DNA from: Comamonadaceae bacterium
Lineage (GTDB): Bacteria > Pseudomonadota > Gammaproteobacteria > Burkholderiales > Burkholderiaceae_C
DNA length: 64,000 nt
Direction of reading: 5' to 3'
NCBI GenBank assembly: GCA_947450765.1
Contig: CANFXC010000004.1
Span: forward strand, 30,592-94,591
Below are positions 25,803-35,109 of this stretch, piece after piece. The first letter of the stretch is position 1; each line of letters begins with the position of its first letter. Under the pieces are notes generated by a model, which did not search any database, was not told the DNA's origin, and was given only the letters and a program-made list of their open reading frames with translations. A program made the position numbers and the translations under genes.

Positions 25803-27988
25803 ACCAAAGTCATTCCACTATTTTTCAGCGGCACATTGCGCAAGCGTTTTCCAGTGGCACGATAAATAGCGTTGAGCACAGCCGGTGCTGCCACACAAAT
25901 GGTGGGTTCACCAATGCCGCCCCAATCTTTGCCGCCGCCCTCAAGGATGATGGTCTCGACCTTGGGCATCTGCGCAAGCCGGATCGACCCGAACGTATCG
26001 AAGTTCTTTTGTTCGATACGGCCATTTTTAACTGTGCATTCTTCTTCGAACAAAGCCGACAAACCATACACGAACGAGCCTGAGACCTGACGTTTGATTT
26101 GCGCCGGATTGACGGCATAGCCACAATCGGTCGCAGCAACAATACGGTGGATTTTGACCTTGCTGCCATCCGTCACAGACAGCTCGCAGGCCGCTGCGAC
26201 ATAACTGCCAAAAGCCGTCATCTGTGCAACCCCGCGAAACACCCCAGGCGCAGCCGGCTTAGTCCAACCGATACCATCGGCCACGGCATTGAGCACCGCA
26301 AGATTGCGCGGGAATTTGGCCATGTACTTGCGACGAAACTCAACCGCATCAACACCGGCAGCCTCGGCGAGTTCATCCATGAAGCATTCCATGAACACCG
26401 CATTTTGATTCACATTCACACCACGCCAAAAGCCTGGCGGAATGTGCGTATTGCGCATCGCGTGCTCCATCAACTGGTTGGGGAACTCATACCCTAAAGC
26501 ATGCTCGCCACCGTCAAAAACACCTTGAAAGGCCAGCGCATCACGGCCTTTTTGTGCCGCCAGAACAGCCGGGAACACCGAGGCCAAAATCGACTGACCT
26601 GACAAGCGCATGTGCACACCCGTCAGATTTTTATTGGCATCAAACGAGCCGGTGAGCTTGCACATCATGATCGGGTGGTAGCGCCCCTGAGTCATATCCT
26701 CTTCTCGTGTCCACATCAGTTTGATCGGCGTACCCGGCATTTGTTTCGCGATGTTGACCGCTTGCGTGGTGTAGTCTTGAAACGCACCGCGCCGACCGAA
26801 GCCGCCACCCAGATTGACTTTATAGACTTCGCATTTTTCAGCCGCCAAGCCAGACGCCTCAATCACGGCCGCCAATGACGCTTCGCCGTCTTGAGTCGGC
26901 ACCCAGGCTTCGCAACGCTCAGGGGTCCATTTGGCCGTGGCGTTCATGGGCTCCATCGGCGCGTGGTTCAGGAACGGGTAAAAGTAGGTGGCTTCGGTCT
27001 TTTGAACTGCGGTGTTTAGCGCAACCTTGGTGTCGCCGCGCGTGTTGCCCACAAAAGCCTGTTCAGCAGTCAAGCCCTCCTCCAAAATCTTGGCAATGGA
27101 GGCACTGGATACGGATGCGTTAGGGCCTTCGTCCCACACAATCTCCACTTGGTCCAGCGCAGTTTTGGCGATCCAGAAAGTGTCGGCCACCACGGCCACC
27201 GCCGTCTCACCGACTTTTATGACCTTCTTGACGCCTTTGATGCCCGTCACTTTGCTGGCATCAAAGCTTTTGACCTTGCCACCAAACACCGGACACTCTC
27301 GGATATTGGCCACCAACATGCCCGGCAGCTTTAAATCCATCCCGTAAACCTGTTTGCCGGTCACTTTGTCGGCGTAGGTATCGATGCGATTCAGCGGTTT
27401 CCCAATAATCTTCCAGTCTTTAGGATCTTTCAGTGTGATGTCAGTCGGCACGGCGATCTTTGAAGCAGCTGCGGCGACTTTGCCGAAAGTGACTTTGCGA
27501 CCCGTGGGTGTGTGCGTGATCACGCTTACTGCCGCAACACACTCTGCAACGGGAACTTTCCATTCGTCAGCGGCGGCTTGGACCAGCATCAAACGGGCCG
27601 CTGCCCCACCCTTGCGAACGTACTGCTCTGATGTGCGGATGCCGCGACTGCCGCCAGTCGAGAACGCACCCCAGACGCGCTTGCGCTTGAGGCTTTCACC
27701 CGGCGTGGGATATTCAACCGTGACTTTTTTCCAGTCGCATTCGAGTTCTTCGGCCACCAGTTGGGCCAAGCCGGTGATGGTGCCTTGGCCCATCTCTGAG
27801 CGTACGACGCGGACAATGACAGTGTCGTCGGGCTTGATCACCACCCAAGCACCGATTTCGGGGGTGGGTTCTGCAGCTTGTGCAGAACCCATAAAAGCCA
27901 TTTGAATACCCAAGGCCAAGCCACTGCTGACGGCTGTTGTACCCACCACAAAATGACGACGTGAAAGATTTGGGACGCGTGCGTTCAT
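25799..27988 (-). CDS. Molybdopterin-binding hydroxylase large subunit (IorB/aldehyde dehydrogenase type)
   Basis: A 729-residue xanthine dehydrogenase-superfamily subunit of the IorB kind, with a Tat signal (LSRRHFVVG). The MPT-cytosine-dinucleotide binding and active-site features include VRSEMGQGTITGLAQ near residue 60, GGGFGRRG near 400, and the C-terminal GGIGEPTICVAAPAV region containing the catalytic Glu. IorB-type enzymes hydroxylate N-heterocycles or oxidise aldehydes in the periplasm and donate electrons through the 2Fe-2S subunit. The ATG at 27988 has an AAGGGG Shine-Dalgarno. It is coupled to soxX by a four-base overlap. Substrate unknown. Confidence 0.9.
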   Translation of the reverse strand: MNARVPNLSRRHFVVGTTAVSSGLALGIQMAFMGSAQAAEPTPEIGAWVVIKPDDTVIVRVVRSEMGQGTITGLAQLVAEELECDWKKVTVEYPTPGESLKRKRVWGAFSTGGSRGIRTSEQYVRKGGAAARLMLVQAAADEWKVPVAECVAAVSVITHTPTGRKVTFGKVAAAASKIAVPTDITLKDPKDWKIIGKPLNRIDTYADKVTGKQVYGMDLKLPGMLVANIRECPVFGGKVKSFDASKVTGIKGVKKVIKVGETAVAVVADTFWIAKTALDQVEIVWDEGPNASVSSASIAKILEEGLTAEQAFVGNTRGDTKVALNTAVQKTEATYFYPFLNHAPMEPMNATAKWTPERCEAWVPTQDGEASLAAVIEASGLAAEKCEVYKVNLGGGFGRRGAFQDYTTQAVNIAKQMPGTPIKLMWTREEDMTQGRYHPIMMCKLTGSFDANKNLTGVHMRLSGQSILASVFPAVLAAQKGRDALAFQGVFDGGEHALGYEFPNQLMEHAMRNTHIPPGFWRGVNVNQNAVFMECFMDELAEAAGVDAVEFRRKYMAKFPRNLAVLNAVADGIGWTKPAAPGVFRGVAQMTAFGSYVAAACELSVTDGSKVKIHRIVAATDCGYAVNPAQIKRQVSGSFVYGLSALFEEECTVKNGRIEQKNFDTFGSIRLAQMPKVETIILEGGGKDWGGIGEPTICVAAPAVLNAIYRATGKRLRNVPLKNSGMTLV

Positions 27989-27998
27989 GTTGGACCCC

Positions 27999-28451
27999 TT
28001 AGGCTTTTGCGACTGAATGGATAGCGGCGCGAACTTCTTGAAAGCTCCCGCAACGACAAATATTGGTGATCGCTGCATCGATATCAGCATCAGTCGGCTT
28101 AGGCTTTTTAGCCAGCAAATCAGTGGCGGCCATCAGCATGCCGGATTGGCAATAGCCACACTGTGGCACTTGATGCTCGATCCAGGCCTGCTGCAGCTGC
28201 GTCAGCTTGCCATTTTTGGCCAGCCCTTCAATCGTTTGGATTTTCTTGCCCACGGCAACACTGACAGGCAGCACACATGATCGAATAGCCGCGCCATCCA
28301 TCATGACGGTACAGGCGCCACATTGCGCCACACCGCAGCCGTATTTGGTGCCGGTTAAACCTAACTGCTCACGGATGACCCACAACAACGGGGTGCTTGA
28401 ATCGACATCGACTTTGTGCGCTTTGCCGTTAACCGTCAATTGAATCGCCAT
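27999..28451 (-). CDS. 2Fe-2S subunit of the molybdenum hydroxylase (IorA type)
   Basis: A 150-residue protein with both expected iron-sulfur sites: a plant-type ferredoxin motif [11 protein letters not shown] near residue 39-49 and a helical-domain cluster with CGYCQSGM near 98 and CRCGS near 134. It carries electrons from the molybdenum site of the large subunit encoded 10 bases downstream to a cytochrome c. It is the first gene of the seven-gene reverse operon; CAGGAG precedes its ATG. Confidence 0.94.
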   Translation of the reverse strand: MAIQLTVNGKAHKVDVDSSTPLLWVIREQLGLTGTKYGCGVAQCGACTVMMDGAAIRSCVLPVSVAVGKKIQTIEGLAKNGKLTQLQQAWIEHQVPQCGYCQSGMLMAATDLLAKKPKPTDADIDAAITNICRCGSFQEVRAAIHSVAKA

Positions 28452-28581
28452 CGAGACACTCCTGAGAATAGTTACGTTATTGAATCCAGCGTCTCATATT
28501 ATTGGGGTTTGAAAGACACCACAATTGAGGGTATGCCCTAGGGTCCCCGTACAGCATCAGCACCATTCGAGTTCAACCCAC

Positions 28582-29083
28582 ATGCCATCGACCTACCAAA
28601 CCATCACCCTTGACCGGCCTGCGCCGCATGTGCTTCAGGTCACTTTGGCGCGCCCTGAAGCCGCCAACGCGCTCAACACCCCAATGGGCCGCGACCTGCT
28701 AACGCTGTGGACCAGCCTGACCGAAGACGCTGCCGATGTACGCTGCGTGGTACTCACGGGACAAGGCGACAAGGTCTTCTGCGCGGGGGGGCGACCTGAA
28801 GGAGCGCAACAGCATGGACGCCGTGCAATGGCGACAGCAGCATGAGTTGTTTGAACGCATGTATTGGACGCTGGTGGACCTGCCCATACCGGTCATCGCG
28901 GCCGTCAACGGGCACGCTTATGGCGGTGGCCTGGAGATGGTTTTGTGCTGCGACTTTGCGTATGCCAGCGAATCCGCACGCTTTGAGGTTGAGGCCTATA
29001 ACCACCTGGTCGATACCGACGACCGCAGGGAAGGTGTGGCCGCCTTCAATGAGAAACGAAAACCGGCGTTCAAAGGCCGGTGA
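28582..29083 (+). pseudogene. Enoyl-CoA hydratase/isomerase pseudogene
   Basis: The frame opened by ATG 28582 encodes a normal crotonase N-terminus (TITLDRPAPHVLQVTLARPEA, then RCVVLTGQGDKVFCAGG). It is broken at a run of seven G residues (28785-28791). Moving to the +1 frame restores GGDLKERNSMD and the IPVIAAVNGHAYGGGLEM core. The text then jumps from CDFAYASESARFE straight to VEAYNHLVDTDDRREG, which belongs near the C-terminus, so about 100 residues (oxyanion region and catalytic part) are missing. Two independent lesions make loss of function certain. Confidence 0.9.
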
Positions 29084-29113
29084 ACACGCCAACCACTTGG
29101 TGCCATCGTCAAC

Positions 29114-29869
29114 ATGAAAAAGAATGACCAACACCTCGGGCATGCTGGACTGACCGCTCTGTCAATGGTTTTGCTGCTCACCTGTGGACAGACACACGCC
29201 GCCGATGACGCCAATCCGATTCAATACAAACCCAGTGTCGGGCTGTACGACTTCTCAAGTCGAGGCATGCCAAGCAAACAAGCGGTGGATGTCAATCTCA
29301 GGGGCAGCGCTGACTGGGGTGATGCCTGGGTTGGGGTTTATCGGTCGCCAACTGACGATTTCACACAAGCCCGACTGGGTTGGGACAACACCTACAAAAG
29401 TTTCGGCGTCAAACTCCAGCCATCTCTGCAGACGGCCTCAGGTGGCTTTTGGGGCGGCAGCATCGGGGCTGAATATGGCGAGACATTTTTCTTCGGTGCA
29501 GGCATTGGCCGCACCAATTTGCGAAATTACTTCAACCTTAATTTTGACCCCAATGACGCCTGGAGCCTGAGCACGGGCTATCGCTGGAGCCCACAAGATT
29601 TTGTGACGCTTCAGCTTGTACGGGACAACCGCCTCAACCCCGACCAACAGCACGTGCACCTGGTCTACCGTCGGCCTTTTGCGAACCAACAAAGACTGAT
29701 CGTCGATTTGATTTACAAGTCGGGAACCTCCGAAGGTGACTACATACGCCGACGCGGCTTGATGCTGGGCTACGACTGGGGCGATGTCGGCCTGCGCATC
29801 GCCTACGACCCCCGGGTCAACTTCAGCAAAGTCGACATGACCCGGATTATTTTGTCCAAACATTACTGA
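29114..29869 (+). CDS. Exported outer-membrane-like protein of unknown function
   Basis: A 251-residue protein with a signal peptide ending near THAAD (residue 30). The rest is rich in alternating aromatic and polar residues (WGDAWVGVYRSP, FGVKLQPSL, GGSIGAEYG, WSLSTGYRWS, FVTLQLVRDN), the pattern of an 8-12-strand beta-barrel; the end (RIILSKHY) lacks the usual C-terminal Phe. I recognise no family. It follows the hydratase pseudogene by 30 bases and stands before an unrelated Sel1 gene. It could be a small porin-like or lipid-processing outer-membrane protein. Confidence 0.75.
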   Translation: MKKNDQHLGHAGLTALSMVLLLTCGQTHAADDANPIQYKPSVGLYDFSSRGMPSKQAVDVNLRGSADWGDAWVGVYRSPTDDFTQARLGWDNTYKSFGVKLQPSLQTASGGFWGGSIGAEYGETFFFGAGIGRTNLRNYFNLNFDPNDAWSLSTGYRWSPQDFVTLQLVRDNRLNPDQQHVHLVYRRPFANQQRLIVDLIYKSGTSEGDYIRRRGLMLGYDWGDVGLRIAYDPRVNFSKVDMTRIILSKHY

Positions 29870-30006
29870 ATTTAGCGGCCACCCGAGCTTCAACGTACAT
29901 TATTAACACTTTGAAAAACAATAAATCCCTAAGGACTCATAATCCAAGCCTTCATAAATAAATAGGCCTCAGAGTTAATCTCAAAAAAGCCCGCCAATGG
30001 AACCCC

Positions 30007-30813
30007 ATGAAAAGTTTTTTTCAGACCGTATTGAAAACTCTCAGACTTGCGCCCAGCGGTACTCAAACCGATGATGTCGAGCAAGGACAAGTCGCTTTAG
30101 CCCAAAAAAATTACGCTGTTGCGCTTCAAAAATTCAAGCGCGCTGCCTCCCAAGGGGACGCAACAGCTCAAATTGAAGTCGGGCACTTTTTCCGTGGTGG
30201 CCTTGGGATAAGGCCTGACCTGTCAAAAGCAGTCCATTGGTACCGGCGTGCCGCCCTGCAAGGTCATGTCACGGCACAGTTCAGTTTGGGCGTTATTTAC
30301 AACAACGGCGAAGGGATTGGGCAAGACTTCATCGAGGCGGTGCATTGGTATCAACTCGCTGCGCTTCAGGGAAATGCCAATGCCCAGAGCAACCTAGGCC
30401 TGATGTACGAAAAAGGCCAAGGGGTCTTACAAGACAACGCCGAGGCGCTGAACTGGTACCGGATGGCGGCAGTTCAAGGTCATGTCGCAGCGCAATTCAA
30501 CATGGGCCTGATGCATGAAAAAGGTGAAGGCGTCACCCAGAATTTCGCCGAGGCGCTGACCTGGTACCGTCTTGCGGCGATTCAGGGCCATGGGGAGGCA
30601 CAAGGCAATCTCGGGGTCATGTATGCCAAAGGTGAAGGCGTCGCCCAAGATTACAAAAGCGCCCACATGTGGTTCAACATTGCCGCAGCGGCCGGTAACA
30701 GCATCGCCACGAAAAACCGCGATGCGATGACCCAGAACATGGATGCACAACAAATCAGCGAGGCGCAAAAAATGGCGCGTGACTGGCAAGCTGGGCGTAT
30801 ATTGCCTGGATGA
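30007..30813 (+). CDS. Sel1-repeat (TPR-like) protein
   Basis: A 268-residue protein of about six Sel1-like repeats of 36 residues (pattern AxxWYRxAAxQGHxxAQxxLGxMYxxGxGVxQD) between about residues 30 and 240. Such solenoids act as scaffolds or adaptors. There is no clear signal peptide, only a short hydrophobic start. Its stop overlaps the ATG of the downstream RNB-domain ribonuclease by four bases, so the two are co-translated and may work together. Confidence 0.9.
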   Translation: MKSFFQTVLKTLRLAPSGTQTDDVEQGQVALAQKNYAVALQKFKRAASQGDATAQIEVGHFFRGGLGIRPDLSKAVHWYRRAALQGHVTAQFSLGVIYNNGEGIGQDFIEAVHWYQLAALQGNANAQSNLGLMYEKGQGVLQDNAEALNWYRMAAVQGHVAAQFNMGLMHEKGEGVTQNFAEALTWYRLAAIQGHGEAQGNLGVMYAKGEGVAQDYKSAHMWFNIAAAAGNSIATKNRDAMTQNMDAQQISEAQKMARDWQAGRILPG

Positions 30814-32285
30814 GCTATCACCCGCACGAACACCACCGGTCTGACTTGGTCAGGATTGCCACACAGGCCATGATCGATCGGGGCTTGGCGCCAGAGTTTT
30901 CAGCTCACGCGTTACGGCAACTGGCAGACATCACGGGGCCGGGACACGACGACAGCCCGGACATTCTGGATTTGACGGGTCTGCTGTGGTGCTCCATCGA
31001 CAATGACGATTCGATGGACCTAGACCAATTGACGGTTTGCGAGTCGCTGGCGCACGGCGCGCTGCGCATTCAGGTGGCGATTGCCGACGTTGATGCCCTC
31101 GTCGGTCTGGGCTCTCCGATTGATTCCCACGCACGCTTGAACACGACCACGGTTTACACCTCGGCGCGTATTTTCCCGATGCTGCCGGAGCGACTTTCAA
31201 CCGATCTGACGTCGCTGAATCCGCAGCAAAACCGGCTGGCACTGGTGACCGATATGGTGTTTGACGCTGACGGCGTGTTGACCCATTCAACCTTGTACCG
31301 GGCATGGGTGCGCAACCAGGCCAAGCTGGCTTACGACGCGGTGTCAGCCTGGATTGAAGGCGACGCTGAATTACCAGCGGCTGCGGCGGCAGTCCCTGGC
31401 ATGGCGGCGCAGCTGCAACGGCAAGACGCCATGGCTCAGCGCTTGCGGGCTTTGCGTCATGCGCAAGGCTCGTTGGAGTTTGAAAGCTCGCAGCCCCGCG
31501 CCGTCTTCGAGGGCTCGCGGGTGGTTGACTTGCAACAACAGATACAAAACCGCGCACGCCAATTGATCGAGGAATTCATGATCGCCACCAACGGCTGTAC
31601 GGCGCGCTATTTAAGCAGCCGCGGCCAAGCCTCTCTGCGGCGGGTGGTTCGGTCGCCCGAGCGCTGGCAGCGCATCGTGACGGTCGCGCACGACCGTGGT
31701 CACACACTGCCGGCAGAGCCGGACGCCAAAGCACTGTCTGTTTTTCTGGCGCAACAACACCGCAAAGACCCCCTGCACTTTCAAGACTTGTCACTGATCA
31801 TTGTGAAGCTGTTGGGCTCGGGGGAATACACAGTCGAGTTACCCCAAATGGAGCCGGTCGGGCATTTCGGGTTGGCGGTGCGCGACTACACCCACTCGAC
31901 TGCACCGAATCGACGCTACCCTGACCTGATCACCGCCCGACTGTTGAAGGCAACACTGAAAGGCGAGCCGTCGCCCTATTCCAAAGGCGAGCTCGAGATG
32001 CTGGCCCAACATTGCACCGTGCAAGAAGATGCCGCGCAAAAAGTTGAGCGACAAATGCGCAAGTCTGACGCCGCGATGGTGTTGGAATCGCGAGTGGGGC
32101 AACGCTTTGAAGCCTTGGTGACGGGCAGCACGCCCAGCGGCGTGTGGGTACGGATTTTCTCGCCGCCTGCAGAGGGAAAGTTGATCGATGGACAAGAAGG
32201 CTTGAACGTTGGTGACGCCTTGCGCGTCAAGCTGATTGGCACCAACGTGGAGCGCGGTTTTATTGACTTTGTGCGAGTGGGCTGA
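30810..32285 (+). CDS. RNB-domain (RNase II family) exoribonuclease, short form
   Basis: A 491-residue protein dominated by the RNB catalytic domain: SIDNDDSMDLDQ near residue 60 contains the clustered Asp residues that bind Mg, and YTHSTAPNRRYPDLITARLL near 355 is the second signature. It lacks the extra cold-shock domains of full RNase R, and a short beta-barrel (S1-like) follows at the end. RNB enzymes degrade RNA 3' to 5'. Its 3' end overlaps the convergent CitE-like gene by 26 bases (32260-32285), so the two transcripts are antisense there. Confidence 0.9.
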   Translation: MSYHPHEHHRSDLVRIATQAMIDRGLAPEFSAHALRQLADITGPGHDDSPDILDLTGLLWCSIDNDDSMDLDQLTVCESLAHGALRIQVAIADVDALVGLGSPIDSHARLNTTTVYTSARIFPMLPERLSTDLTSLNPQQNRLALVTDMVFDADGVLTHSTLYRAWVRNQAKLAYDAVSAWIEGDAELPAAAAAVPGMAAQLQRQDAMAQRLRALRHAQGSLEFESSQPRAVFEGSRVVDLQQQIQNRARQLIEEFMIATNGCTARYLSSRGQASLRRVVRSPERWQRIVTVAHDRGHTLPAEPDAKALSVFLAQQHRKDPLHFQDLSLIIVKLLGSGEYTVELPQMEPVGHFGLAVRDYTHSTAPNRRYPDLITARLLKATLKGEPSPYSKGELEMLAQHCTVQEDAAQKVERQMRKSDAAMVLESRVGQRFEALVTGSTPSGVWVRIFSPPAEGKLIDGQEGLNVGDALRVKLIGTNVERGFIDFVRVG

Positions 32286-33102
32286 CGCTGGGGGCGGCTG
32301 ATGTGGCTTCGGCCAGGATGGTTTCAGCCAGCAGTGCAATCGGTTTGTCGACCAGTTTGCCGTCAACAGCAATCGCACCCAGCGGTCCGCTGGCCAACGC
32401 TGCAATGACTTTTTTGGCCCATTGAATTTGCGCCACCGTAGGGGCAAATGCGGTGTGCACACCCGCCACTTGCCGCGGATGAATACACAACTTGGCACCA
32501 AAGCCGAAGCGGCGTGAACGACGCACATCCTCTTCGAGCTGGGTGTTGTCGTCAATGGCCAGCGACACGCCATCGATCGGGGCCGGCAAACCCGCCCGCC
32601 GGGAGGCCAACACCAGCTGTGTACGCACGCTGTCAAGTTCTTCGCCGTCACCTTGAATGCCGGAGTCGGACATGAAGTCAAAGGAACCAAATGCCAGACG
32701 GGTCACACCCGTGGCCTGCGCCAGTGGCAAGGCTTCAAACCATCCGGCGACAGACTCCACCAAGGGGATCAGTCCCTGCCCTGGCCGCAAGCGGCTGGCC
32801 AGTTGACGCAAGCCGTCTGCAGATTCAGCCTTGGGCAACATCACCCCGCGCACAGCAGGCAAGGCCAAGAGCACGCAGTCGTCGGCATGCCACGGTGTGT
32901 CCGCCGGGTTGACCCGAATCCAGACTGTCGCCTGAGTCGTGGTGAGCCAAGTTTGCATGGCCGCGCGGGCCTGAGCCTTGCGTTCAGGAATAACAGCGTC
33001 TTCCAAGTCAAGAATGACGGCATGGGCGCCGCTGGCCAATGCTTTGTCAAAACGTTCAGGCCGATCACCGGGCACAAAAAGATACGAGCGATCCGTAGAC
33101 AT
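32260..33102 (-). CDS. CitE/HpcH-like CoA lyase (malyl/citramalyl-CoA lyase family)
   Basis: A 280-residue TIM-barrel enzyme with the HpcH/CitE signatures RSYLFVPGDRPERFDKAL, AVILDLEDAV (metal-binding Asp/Glu) and LIPLVES. GAKLCIHPRQV near the C-terminus completes the set. Family members cleave beta-hydroxyacyl-CoAs such as malyl-CoA or citramalyl-CoA into acetyl-CoA or pyruvate plus an aldehyde/acid, or hydrolyse them. The ATG at 33102 has AAGGGA upstream. It is the last gene of the eight-gene operon starting at 40409, and would provide the final C-C cleavage after hydration by the MaoC enzyme (inference). Confidence 0.9.
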   Translation of the reverse strand: MSTDRSYLFVPGDRPERFDKALASGAHAVILDLEDAVIPERKAQARAAMQTWLTTTQATVWIRVNPADTPWHADDCVLLALPAVRGVMLPKAESADGLRQLASRLRPGQGLIPLVESVAGWFEALPLAQATGVTRLAFGSFDFMSDSGIQGDGEELDSVRTQLVLASRRAGLPAPIDGVSLAIDDNTQLEEDVRRSRRFGFGAKLCIHPRQVAGVHTAFAPTVAQIQWAKKVIAALASGPLGAIAVDGKLVDKPIALLAETILAEATSAAPSVSPLAQSQ

Positions 33103-33121
33103 CAAGATTCCCTTCTTCAGA

Positions 33122-34321
33122 TTAAGTTAACGCGTTCACTGCCCGGCGCTGGTTCAGCAACAGCACCACACCGCAAACAGCCGAGGCTGCCATCAAGACT
33201 AAAAATCCAGCGCGGTAGGTACCAAAAAAACTCGACAAAGCACCAAACACCGGTGCCCCTAAAACCACGCCCAAGTAGGTAAAAGCCAAGGTACCGCCAG
33301 TCGCCATGCTGGCCTTGCCTTGGGGGGCCTGACGCGCCACCTCGGCCAGGTAAACGCCGTTCCAGCCAATGGCGGATGCGCCAAAAATGCTCAAGATAAT
33401 CCAGACCCAAAGTTGCGGCGTGGTGGCCGTCAAAAAGGCGGTTGACAAGGCACTGAGGGCCATCACACCCCCCAGCAGAGCCAGTGTTTGCGGCGCACCC
33501 AACCAGCGGTCAGCGACATAGCCCCAAGCCACACGGCCGATCACACCACCGGCTTGCGTGAAGGACAAAGCAACCCCAGCACCAACCAAGCCGTACGACA
33601 AATCATCGTACAAATAAGTCACCAAATAAGTGCTGAGCGACAGCTGCACCATCGAAAAAACAAATGAACAACCCGCCATGGTGGCCAAAGCGCGGTGCGC
33701 CAGCACCAGCCGGATCGGCTGCGCGAAGCTGGCTAACTTGAAGGTGACGGGCTGACCGACTTTGCGATCAGCATCCAACGGGGTGCGCAATGGCTGGGAC
33801 AACACCGAACACAACACGCAAGCGACGGCCACCACCACCAGACTGGCTTGCCAATTCAGGGTGAGCAGCAACAAAGGAACGATGGCACCGGCCATCATGC
33901 CGCCCAAGGGAACGCCAGTTTGTTTGATCGAGAAAACCAGTGACATCTGATGCGGCGGTGTGGTTCGCGCCAACAAATGCGAACTCGCCGGTGTGATCGG
34001 GCCATAACCCCAACCGATCAGCACCGCGCCCATGAAGACCGCCGGCAACCAGGGCACCGCGCACAACAGCAAGCCCAGGGCGCAGAGCAGTAAGCTGATT
34101 TGACTCACGCGAATAGCCCCCAGACGCCCGACAACGGCACCCGCCAGCAAGGTTGACATCAATGCACCGCCGTAGCTGATGGCGATGTACAAGCCAACCA
34201 AAGCCGGTGAAACCGCCAAGTCCTTGGCCGCCACCGGCGCCATCACCGGCAATGTCAGCAATGCCATGGACGCCATGGCTTGAATCAACAAGGTGATGAA
34301 AAGCGGTCCCCAACTGCCCAT
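33122..34321 (-). CDS. MFS transporter
   Basis: A 399-residue, 12-helix major facilitator protein. The early GALMSTLLAGAVVGRLGAIRV region corresponds to the MFS loop 2-3 signature, and GRVAWGYVADRWLG resembles the second-half copy. The ATG at 34321 shares one base with the regulator's TGA. It probably moves a carboxylate substrate or product of the operon, in addition to the Bug receptor in the same operon, or exports an intermediate. Substrate unknown. Confidence 0.9.
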   Translation of the reverse strand: MGSWGPLFITLLIQAMASMALLTLPVMAPVAAKDLAVSPALVGLYIAISYGGALMSTLLAGAVVGRLGAIRVSQISLLLCALGLLLCAVPWLPAVFMGAVLIGWGYGPITPASSHLLARTTPPHQMSLVFSIKQTGVPLGGMMAGAIVPLLLLTLNWQASLVVVAVACVLCSVLSQPLRTPLDADRKVGQPVTFKLASFAQPIRLVLAHRALATMAGCSFVFSMVQLSLSTYLVTYLYDDLSYGLVGAGVALSFTQAGGVIGRVAWGYVADRWLGAPQTLALLGGVMALSALSTAFLTATTPQLWVWIILSIFGASAIGWNGVYLAEVARQAPQGKASMATGGTLAFTYLGVVLGAPVFGALSSFFGTYRAGFLVLMAASAVCGVVLLLNQRRAVNALT

Positions 34322-35109
34322 CAAGACGCGCCCCACTCGCGGCGCAACACCGTGCTGTAGCTGAAGCGGTCGGCCGCGTGGGTGCTGTTGGCCAGTTCAA
34401 CAAGTTGCCCCAGACGGTTGCGGTAACGCCGGCTGATCCACAAGCCCGGACTGCGCACAGGCGCGTCCAGTGCAGCAGCCATCTCGCGGTCTAAGGAGAC
34501 GGCTCGAATTTCTTGCTCAACCGCCACAATGACTTCGCCAAACTGCTGCTCAATGGCAGCATGCACAGCACCGTTGAGGGGACCGTCCAGACCTTTGACA
34601 GAACGAAAAGCAGGATGCACCCAAATGTCGGTGAAGCTCAAGGGCTTGTCTTGCGCTTGGGTGTGTCGACGTCCACTCAGGTGCAGCCAGGTTTCCCCTG
34701 CTGCGGCCTCCAGCATCAGTGCTTGCACGGCGTCAATTTCAAGCAGCGCCCTCGCCTCAATCACCAGCGTTGTGTCGGTGGCGTACTGGTACAAATCGAC
34801 AACATCGGCGGTGCGTTGCCGGTAGGTCATGGTCGGTGTGCGGGCACAAACCGTGGTGCCCACACGCGGTTGACGCACCACCAGCCCCAACTGCACCAAG
34901 CGCTTGACAGCCTCACGTGCGGTCGAACGGCTGACGCCGAACTGATCGCAGAGTTCGTACTCGGTGGGCAACAAAGAGCCCACCGGATAGCGACCTTCTT
35001 CAATTTCGTTCAACAGAGTTTGTGCCAGTTGCAAGTAACGCGGCTGGCTCGCCGACAACGCCAAACCCCGCGAATGGGAGGCAGAATCAGGCGATGTGGC
35101 AAGGGTCAT
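34321..35109 (-). CDS. GntR-family regulator with UTRA domain (HutC type)
   Basis: A 262-residue regulator with an N-terminal winged helix (residues about 25-95; RYLQLAQTLLNEIEEGRYPVG, then FGVSRSTAREAVKRL) and a C-terminal chorismate-lyase-like UTRA ligand domain. HutC-type proteins bind short palindromes and release them with a pathway metabolite. It sits inside the operon, overlapping the CoA-transferase gene by four bases and the MFS gene by one, so it probably controls its own transcript through the palindrome at 40447-40466. Confidence 0.9.
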   Translation of the reverse strand: MTLATSPDSASHSRGLALSASQPRYLQLAQTLLNEIEEGRYPVGSLLPTEYELCDQFGVSRSTAREAVKRLVQLGLVVRQPRVGTTVCARTPTMTYRQRTADVVDLYQYATDTTLVIEARALLEIDAVQALMLEAAAGETWLHLSGRRHTQAQDKPLSFTDIWVHPAFRSVKGLDGPLNGAVHAAIEQQFGEVIVAVEQEIRAVSLDREMAAALDAPVRSPGLWISRRYRNRLGQLVELANSTHAADRFSYSTVLRREWGAS

